Source of the DNA: a virus
Virus record (IMG/VR): IMGVR_UViG_3300031629_000096
Coordinates: 1 to 21,936 of that record
DNA length: 21,936 nucleotides
Reading direction: 5' to 3' (one strand)
Made by a program: the position numbers and the translations under genes. How positions within the stretch are numbered: position 1 is the first letter of the stretch; the number at the start of each line of letters is the position of its first letter. A model generated the notes under the pieces. The model was not told where the DNA came from, did no database searches, and saw only the letters and a program-made list of their open reading frames with translations. Positions 8,469-13,949 of this stretch are shown piece after piece.

Positions 8469-10012
8469 TAGATAAGTCTCCCTAGTAGAGCGTGTATGTC
8501 AATTTTTTGAATAGAAAAAGGTGAATCGTTAACTTCAGCTTCAATACCAATAGTCACTACCTCACCGTTACCGCTGGTGTTGACTTTAGGTGTTTGAATA
8601 ACAATAGACGCTGTGTACTCGCCTGTTGTGTTGTACTCTGTGACTCCGTACTCAGCAGCGGAAGCAGTACCAAAAGTCAATGCTTGCTTAGTGTAATCAG
8701 AGGTGTAGTCATAGCCCCAGTTAAGCGTTGACTCTGTGTTCTGACCACCGATAATAGTTACATTAAACTTCTTTAAAAACTTTAAGTTAGAAGCGTTACC
8801 AAAGTCTAACGGGTTGCTGAAGTAACGCATCTGATATTTAGTAGTACCATCTAGGTACGAGCCATACTCAACAATGCCTTCATCGTGTCCCATGTACAAA
8901 TGATCATCTGCAAAGATAGAGAAAGAAATAGGATTAATAGCAGTCCATGTTGTTGCACGATATGCTCCGTTCTCTAAAGCCTGTCTAAGATCAAAACAAT
9001 AAACTAAAGAACTGTCAGGGAAGGTTATCAAATAGAAAGCGTCTATCGGGCTGTAGATGGACTTAATAGCTTCTCTGTGACCGTTCGCGTGAGTCTCTTG
9101 TGCCAGTGTTTGCAACAAGTCAGATCGTACATTCTTGCTTATATCGTTCAGCGGTAAAGACTTCTCTTGAACAACACGGCCTAGTGACATAACACCACGA
9201 CTAGACAAGAAGAACAGATCACTACCTGTAGACTGCACAGAATCCCTAGCAACACAACCAACACCTTCAATAGTGTCATGTAGCTTTAGATCAGAAGAAG
9301 GACTCTCAGCGCCTGTGTAAATGATGATGCTCTTCTTACCAAAGATAATTAGGAAGCCGTTATGCTCTGCAAGCGACACAACCTCGTCAAAACCCGTAGG
9401 CCAAACAGTTGTTAAATCTACAGATCCTGAAGAACCACCATGCCAGTCATCACCAGCTAGCAGAGAACTCCAATATACTGTGTACTTGTTGCCAGCTAAA
9501 TCGCAAGTCCATACTCTACCAAAAGCAGCTAAGACTTCATTACCTTGGGGAGCAGAGTTACCGCCTGTGGAAGTTAAACCAACAAGCGTAGTAGAACCAG
9601 CAACACTTTCTAAAGGCTGGTGACCACTTTGATAGAAGTAAACATCGTTGTTAAACGACATAACCTTCCAGTTGTTGTCCGTGATAGTGTAGCCAGCAGG
9701 AAGAGTTACTTCAACAAGTGTAGTAGTGCCTGTAAATATCTTATTGTTACCACAGCTAAAGACAGTTGTTACACCTGCTCTGTTGATAAACTCAAACACA
9801 ACCTCTATACCACGGCTGCTGCCTAGGACTGCTGCGCCATTAGTTGTGACTGTTTTGTAGCCCTTACGCGCAGCAATACGGCCTAGCTTATCAATAATAC
9901 AATTGTCAGCAATAGAGGCATAGGAAGGATCTAGACCAATAGGTGACTCTTGAGTGTTTAACCCAAAAAATCCCGGCGCTGCTACTGTAATGTTCTGTAG
10001 TTGTTGTGCCAT
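8468..10012 (-). CDS. Tail nozzle / packaged-DNA stabilisation-like protein
   Basis: A 514-residue protein of mainly beta character. It begins with GFFGLNTQESPIGLDPSYAS, followed by CIIDKLGRIAARKG, the usual opening of podovirus tail hub or nozzle proteins in which the polypeptide wraps into a beta-propeller. Repeated strands such as GFLIIFGKKSIIIYTG, DLFFLSSRGVMSLG and DDHLYMGHDEGIVEYG are consistent with propeller blades. The C-terminal part (about 400-514) looks like a separate beta domain. It would close the tail tube below the adaptor ring and hold packaged DNA. It follows the adaptor gene directly (TAAATG) with no strong Shine-Dalgarno, so it is probably translationally coupled. The alternative name is tail tubular protein B-like. 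Confidence 0.72.
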   Translation of the reverse strand: MAQQLQNITVAAPGFFGLNTQESPIGLDPSYASIADNCIIDKLGRIAARKGYKTVTTNGAAVLGSSRGIEVVFEFINRAGVTTVFSCGNNKIFTGTTTLVEVTLPAGYTITDNNWKVMSFNNDVYFYQSGHQPLESVAGSTTLVGLTSTGGNSAPQGNEVLAAFGRVWTCDLAGNKYTVYWSSLLAGDDWHGGSSGSVDLTTVWPTGFDEVVSLAEHNGFLIIFGKKSIIIYTGAESPSSDLKLHDTIEGVGCVARDSVQSTGSDLFFLSSRGVMSLGRVVQEKSLPLNDISKNVRSDLLQTLAQETHANGHREAIKSIYSPIDAFYLITFPDSSLVYCFDLRQALENGAYRATTWTAINPISFSIFADDHLYMGHDEGIVEYGSYLDGTTKYQMRYFSNPLDFGNASNLKFLKKFNVTIIGGQNTESTLNWGYDYTSDYTKQALTFGTASAAEYGVTEYNTTGEYTASIVIQTPKVNTSGNGEVVTIGIEAEVNDSPFSIQKIDIHALLGRLI

Positions 10013-10657
10013 TTAAGAGTACCAGATAGTTTCTTCAGGGTGTTGTGAAGCATCAATAGCAATAGCATCAGCAAGTGTTCTGTCGGCTAGACCAAACAAC
10101 TCTGCTGCGCTTGTGCCACCAGTTTCTCCACGCTCTCTAGCGCCTAATGCTGTAGCTAGTTGTACCACAGCAGAGGAGGGGATAGTCATGTTGTCAGTGT
10201 CTTGAGTAAAGTCCGATGTACGTAGAACCACGTTAAAGCGTAGCTGGAACACACCGCTAGGCTTAGGGTAGACATCAACAGCGTTGTCGCCGTTAGCATC
10301 TACACCGTTGAAGCTGTAGAACTGTGGTGAACCAATAGGCGGTGTCTCGATCAAGAAGGCATTGTCCATCCAACGTGAAGGACGGTACTGCATAAAAAAG
10401 TCTGAGGTGTCATTAATAACATCTAAGAGCTTCATACGGTTCTGAGAGCCTGTTAGGACGTAGTTAAAGGTGTCTGATGTTGTTGAGACAGTCAAGGTAG
10501 TGCGTAAGGCCGTCCAGTCGTAAGAGTCCTCTACAGTCCTTTTAGCATCATTAACAAACTCACCTACAAGTTTAGAGTAACTGTTTTGAGAGACACTAGA
10601 TACTTCTTCTTCTCTAAGTCTACGGAGTACACTATTAACTAGCTGTAAGTATGTCAT
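10013..10657 (-). CDS. Head-tail adaptor (tail tubular protein A-like)
   Basis: A 214-residue protein. It starts with MTYLQLVNSVLRRLREEEV and continues with helices around AKRTVEDSYDWTALRTTLTV, then a beta insertion (residues about 55-150), and ends with a helix (ALGARERGETGG...LADRTLADAIAID). This helix, W-rich loop, beta and helix layout is that of adaptor proteins that dock under the portal in SU10- and T7-like phages. Its position immediately before the nozzle gene agrees. It starts three bases after the 663-residue gene with a weak AAAGG ribosome-binding site. I am fairly sure of the role and less sure of the subfamily. Confidence 0.7.
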   Translation of the reverse strand: MTYLQLVNSVLRRLREEEVSSVSQNSYSKLVGEFVNDAKRTVEDSYDWTALRTTLTVSTTSDTFNYVLTGSQNRMKLLDVINDTSDFFMQYRPSRWMDNAFLIETPPIGSPQFYSFNGVDANGDNAVDVYPKPSGVFQLRFNVVLRTSDFTQDTDNMTIPSSAVVQLATALGARERGETGGTSAAELFGLADRTLADAIAIDASQHPEETIWYS

Positions 10658-10659
10658 TG

Positions 10660-12651
10660 TTAAAACCTTTGTTGTTGATCAAAAGAAGAAGAAAAGGAGG
10701 AAGTCAAGAAATCTTCAATGTCTATAAGCTCTTCCCTGTCAGTAATGCCTACTTCTGTTTTAAATTTAAATAGTTCATTTTCAAATAATTTGTTAGTTGT
10801 AGCATTTGCTTGTGGTGTCAGTAAGCCCGTCATCATACCCATGTTACCCAGCGTAAAGCTAGGCAGGTTGAAATCTGGTAAGTTTATATCTGGTAAGTTT
10901 ATGTCTGGGAAGTTTATGTTAGGCAGTGCGTCTCTAATTGCCGTATCTAAGTCTGACAAAGCATCGCCAGCAGGCTGTATAACAGCATCATCAAACGCAC
11001 TAGCAGCGTCTCTAGCTGCTGTGTCTGCTGCCGATAGAACATCACCTGTAGCACTAGCACCTGCTTCAACTACTTGTATAACTGGTTGTATGACCTCATC
11101 GTCAACAACGCTCAGTACATCACCTACAACACTAGCGCCTTCTTCAATTACTTTTTTAGTGGGCTGTAGAACATTGGCATCTACTGTTTTTCCTGCTGTT
11201 TCAATTACTTTTTTAGTGGGCTGTAGAACAGCATCATCAAATGAACTTCCTAGGTCTTTAAGAGTATCTACAAGACCGCTACCGTTAACGTCAGGAATAG
11301 AGTCTTCAACAAAATCAGCAAGTGCTGTACCTACCGCACCAATAGGTCGAACAATGTCTCTAACAATATCTTCAATACCGCCTAAAGGTATATCAAGAGT
11401 TCCTCCGTCTCTAACATATTTGCTAAAGCCGCTAAGAAGAGCCTCATCAAAATCAGCACCGCCTACTGCTGCTTGTACAGTCCTGTCTACACCTGCTCTA
11501 AAGTCATCAGGCTGAATTCCTTTCTTTGTCAGAGTTGTTTCATCTAAACCTATTTTTTCTAAACCGGTGGTTACTAAGTCTTTTCCTATGTCAGTGCCCA
11601 TAACTAAGTTAAGAGCAGCCCCTTCAATATCACCAGCAGACGCTACGTTAATAGCTGTAGCTGTTTGAGCGTAAGTAGTGCCAAACAAGCCTGTGCCTGC
11701 GTCTGCTACTGCTGTACCTAAGTCTGGTGAAAACGGGTTTATGTTTCCTAACGCGTCACTATACTCTCCGTTATTAAAAACAACAGGTTTTTTAATAGCT
11801 CCTGCCATCTCTAGCCCTGTCATTGCCGCTGTAGCTATTTCCATAGGAGAAAGCTCAATGCCCGCTGCTGCTTTAGCTCCTGTAATAGCAAGCGTACCTC
11901 CCGGAATAAAGCTGGCAGCAACTCCAATAATAGGATCATTAAGAACTTGAGTGACTAAATTATCGTCTTTTCTAAAGGTAGTTGAGTACGACCCTACAGG
12001 GCCAGTAGCTACAAGATCACCACCAACAAACTCGTCTTTCCACAACTCTTGGTTAGCTTGGTCATTACCTGTTGTTAAATACTGACGCTTTCCGTCTATG
12101 ATTTTAGACAGAGGTATGTCGTTCTGTGTTACATACTCAGCAAGCCCTGTGCCAGCAGCTCTATTGCCTTCTCGTAAAGATACTGATGTCCTACCAAAAT
12201 CGCTGGGGTCAAAGTTGTTGTAATTGTATACTTTGTTTACTTGCTCTTCTTGACTTTTTAACGTGTTAAAGACATTACCATAGTTAGCAAGGGCTTCATC
12301 AGGGCTTCCAAACGTAGGCTGTGCGCCGAAGTCTTGTACTGACAAACCAGAAGTAGAAGCAGTTGTAGGGACACGCTCTGTAGGCGCTGGTGTAGGATTA
12401 ACAGTTTCACGTAAAGCGTTCATGTCTAAACCGCTAAGGTCTAAATCAATACCGCTAAAGCCGCTAAAGTCCATATCAAAAGGACTAGCCAATGAAGCAA
12501 ACTCTTCAGGAGCTGGTTGAACTACAGACTTTACAGGATTACTAACTACAGGATACGCAGGGCCACTAGCAAGTGCTGCCGCACGTTGGGCCGCTGCTGC
12601 TGCCACTGCTGCATTGACTCGATTGTTTGTACTGTAACGTCCACCACCCAT
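10660..12651 (-). CDS. Unknown 663-residue virion protein with internal repeats
   Basis: Not recognised. The N-terminus is Ala-rich (AAVAAAAAQRAAALASG), followed by a Ser/Asp/Gly/Leu-rich linker (SGIDLDLSGLDM). The centre has Ala/Gly-rich hydrophobic helices (IIGVAASFIPGGTLAITGA) that could be membrane-active. Residues about 470-580 contain degenerate repeats built on V(L/I)QPTKKVIE and ASxxGDVLS, followed by a run of five-residue units (NINFP, DINLP, DINLP, DFNLP) and a C-terminal helical tail ending in SFDQQQRF. The high acidic content and the repeats suggest an elongated structural protein. It lies between the lysis cassette and the head-tail adaptor and overlaps the three-helix holin stop by one base. 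It could be a tail or ejection component; no catalytic motif is seen. Confidence 0.6.
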   Translation of the reverse strand: MGGGRYSTNNRVNAAVAAAAAQRAAALASGPAYPVVSNPVKSVVQPAPEEFASLASPFDMDFSGFSGIDLDLSGLDMNALRETVNPTPAPTERVPTTASTSGLSVQDFGAQPTFGSPDEALANYGNVFNTLKSQEEQVNKVYNYNNFDPSDFGRTSVSLREGNRAAGTGLAEYVTQNDIPLSKIIDGKRQYLTTGNDQANQELWKDEFVGGDLVATGPVGSYSTTFRKDDNLVTQVLNDPIIGVAASFIPGGTLAITGAKAAAGIELSPMEIATAAMTGLEMAGAIKKPVVFNNGEYSDALGNINPFSPDLGTAVADAGTGLFGTTYAQTATAINVASAGDIEGAALNLVMGTDIGKDLVTTGLEKIGLDETTLTKKGIQPDDFRAGVDRTVQAAVGGADFDEALLSGFSKYVRDGGTLDIPLGGIEDIVRDIVRPIGAVGTALADFVEDSIPDVNGSGLVDTLKDLGSSFDDAVLQPTKKVIETAGKTVDANVLQPTKKVIEEGASVVGDVLSVVDDEVIQPVIQVVEAGASATGDVLSAADTAARDAASAFDDAVIQPAGDALSDLDTAIRDALPNINFPDINLPDINLPDFNLPSFTLGNMGMMTGLLTPQANATTNKLFENELFKFKTEVGITDREELIDIEDFLTSSFSSSFDQQQRF
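10874..10918 (-). repeat. 15-bp tandem repeat encoding (D/N)INLP units
   Basis: Three near-identical 15-base units (10874-10888, 10889-10903, 10904-10918) inside the 663-residue gene encode consecutive five-residue units. Degenerate copies flank them on both sides. The in-frame 15-base length means copy-number change would not break the gene. Confidence 0.85.
11143..11230 (-). repeat. 31-bp perfect direct repeat in the 663-residue gene
   Basis: Positions 11143-11173 and 11200-11230 are identical over 31 bases and begin 57 bases apart, giving a 19-residue period. Each copy encodes VLQPTKKVIE. Further diverged copies of the peptide (VIQPVIQVVE, VIQPAGDALS) follow, so this is the most recent or best-preserved duplication. 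Confidence 0.88.
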
Positions 12652-13034
12652 TATCGCTCTCTCTGTACGTTCTTAGTCTTCTCTACTGTACGCATAGCAC
12701 CTAAGCCTAACATACCCATTAGTACGGTTGTAAGTAATGAGCTATCGACAGGTGGGACAGTAAACCAGATGTTTAGTATTGGAGCTAGGATAGTAGAGTA
12801 AAGTAGAGCTAGTCCACATATCCAACCTATTGCAGGTCTCCAGCCAGCGACAAACAAACTCTTATGTGCTGCCTCAACCTTGTTGACCTCTAACTGACCC
12901 TTGGCTAACTCTTGGGCGTGCTTCTCAGCCATAGTAGCTAGTTCAAAGGCTATAGCATTCTTTTGGTCTTTATCTTCAATTACTTTATCTAATAACTTAG
13001 TAACTGGATTAATTAAACTATTTAAAATACTCAT
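12651..13034 (-). CDS. Three-transmembrane holin-like protein
   Basis: A 127-residue protein. The N-terminal half is a charged helix (IEDKDQKNAIAFELATMAEK). It is followed by SLFVAGWRPAIGWICGLALL, the hallmark of the three-helix holin family known from gene transfer agents and many phages, and two further hydrophobic segments (LLYSTILAPILNIWF and LLTTVLMGMLGLGA). The C-terminus is basic. It would oligomerise in the inner membrane to release a lysin or trigger lysis. The start codon has no Shine-Dalgarno sequence, and a near-consensus promoter -10 element ends two bases before the ATG, so a transcript from that promoter would begin inside the gene. Translation therefore probably depends on upstream readthrough, or regulation is unusual. 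Confidence 0.78.
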   Translation of the reverse strand: MSILNSLINPVTKLLDKVIEDKDQKNAIAFELATMAEKHAQELAKGQLEVNKVEAAHKSLFVAGWRPAIGWICGLALLYSTILAPILNIWFTVPPVDSSLLTTVLMGMLGLGAMRTVEKTKNVQRER

Positions 13035-13036
13035 AT

Positions 13037-13065
13037 AGTATACACTATTTAGTCTTGTTTGTCAA
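13037..13065 (-). promoter_or_regulatory. Sigma70-type promoter abutting the holin start codon
   Basis: On the minus strand, TTGACA (13065-13060) and TATACT (13042-13037) are separated by 17 bases. The -35 lies in the last codons of the small holin gene, and the -10 ends two bases before the ATG at 13034. The expected start point (about 13029-13031) is within codon 2 of the three-helix holin. It could serve the distal tail and ejection genes rather than the holin itself. Confidence 0.6.
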
Positions 13066-13234
13066 GTAGTTTCTTACCATGCACAAGTTTCTGTACAGTG
13101 TCAGACTCGTATATCCTTAAAGCCATCCATATAATTGTTAACAAAGAAGCTGTTGGTGGTAACCATGCTGCCATTGTCAAAAAGGCTGTAGAAGCTGCTG
13201 CTACGTCTAGTATTTGTTTAGTCTCTTCTACCAT
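13049..13234 (-). CDS. Small holin-like membrane protein
   Basis: A 61-residue protein with an acidic N-terminus (MVEETKQ), two closely spaced hydrophobic segments (VAAASTAFLTMAAWLPP and ASLLTIIWMALRIYE) and a positively charged tail (VQKLVHGKKLLDKQD). The size, charge pattern and the ALRIYES...VQ motif resemble the small holins of T7-like and marine podoviruses. It overlaps the preceding gene by one base (TAATG) and lies 14 bases before a second, unrelated holin-like gene. The two may form a holin pair or a holin and antiholin; which one sets the timing cannot be told. Confidence 0.68.
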   Translation of the reverse strand: MVEETKQILDVAAASTAFLTMAAWLPPTASLLTIIWMALRIYESDTVQKLVHGKKLLDKQD

Positions 13235-13677
13235 TACATACTTCCTAGTATTGTAAATATAATATAGGCTGCTCCACCTATAGCGGGAACAGCTACTAAG
13301 GCTGTACAGATAACTGTAAATATCTCAACCATCTGTTGCTTGTTCTTAGCTTGAGCGTAGAGCATGTCTTTCTCTTCCTGCGCCCTAGCTCTTTTAGCAT
13401 CAGCTTGAAACCTTAGCCAGTCGTCATACATATTGGCACGACCTGCGTAGATCATTATCTCTTTAAGCTCTGTCTCTTGTTCCTTGAGAGTCTCCAGAGC
13501 CATAAATGCTTCCATGTCACTCTTACCGCTTGACTTGTTGGCTTTCTTGGCAATGGAGCTTTTGGAATCAAAGTAGCTGGAAACTTGGTTAGCTACGCTG
13601 TGCAGTTCTTGACCGTTACTGATTGCGTTCTTTATTACACCGAATGCTGCATTAGCAATTGCAATCTCTGCAAGCAT
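13234..13677 (-). CDS. Helical protein with C-terminal membrane segment, lysis cassette
   Basis: A 147-residue protein. The N-terminal region (MLAEIAIANAAFGVIKNAIS) is an amphipathic or hydrophobic helix. The middle is highly charged and helical (KEQETELKEIMIYAGRANMY...RAQEEKD), likely a coiled coil. The C-terminus has a clear membrane segment (EIFTVICTALVAVPAIGGAAYIIF-type, about 120-145). I recall similar uncharacterised proteins in marine phages. Its place directly before two holin-like genes suggests a lysis or membrane role, possibly spanin-like. However, its membrane segment is C-terminal, whereas inner-membrane spanins are N-terminally anchored. The start has a strong AAGGAG six bases before the ATG. 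Confidence 0.62.
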   Translation of the reverse strand: MLAEIAIANAAFGVIKNAISNGQELHSVANQVSSYFDSKSSIAKKANKSSGKSDMEAFMALETLKEQETELKEIMIYAGRANMYDDWLRFQADAKRARAQEEKDMLYAQAKNKQQMVEIFTVICTALVAVPAIGGAAYIIFTILGSM

Positions 13678-13698
13678 AGCTTACTCCTTACTTTATTA

Positions 13699-13944
13699 TT
13701 AACTTGCTGTGTAACCGTTGCCTGCTGTAATAGCTGCGTTACATGCGGCCATGTCTTCGCTGCCCCAGTCTTCTTTAGCGACCATAAGTTCTAGGTGCTG
13801 AGTGTTTCTATCAACACAGCCTTGACGGTCTTCGGCAGACTCATCAGCCATAGAGTTTCCTGCGATGATGTCTGTGATTACTGCTACGCTGTCACCCATT
13901 GCTGAGTAGTCTTGTGCTAGTTGTTCTGCGGTACGTTCTGTCAT
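13699..13944 (-). CDS. Conserved small phage protein, function unknown
   Basis: An 81-residue acidic protein with the pattern TERTAEQLAQDYSAMGDSVA near the N-terminus and HLELMVAKEDWGSEDMAACN near the C-terminus. I associate this pattern with uncharacterised proteins located after tail-fibre genes in cyanophages and other marine phages. It is probably helical and soluble, without a signal peptide or membrane segment. The start follows an AAGGAT ribosome-binding site located at the 3' end of the spike gene, five bases upstream. A role as a fibre-associated or assembly factor would fit the neighbourhood but is a guess. Confidence 0.65.
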   Translation of the reverse strand: MTERTAEQLAQDYSAMGDSVAVITDIIAGNSMADESAEDRQGCVDRNTQHLELMVAKEDWGSEDMAACNAAITAGNGYTAS

Positions 13945-13949
13945 GGTTA

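Noticed and set aside
8480-8502. Minus-strand TTGACA at 8502-8497 as a promoter for the small fibre-like gene
   Set aside because: No -10-like hexamer at 16-18 bases; the next candidate is about 22 bases away.
10718-11515. Plus-strand 265-residue Ser/Ala-rich frame
   Set aside because: Antisense to the 663-residue gene; low complexity and no neighbouring plus-strand genes.
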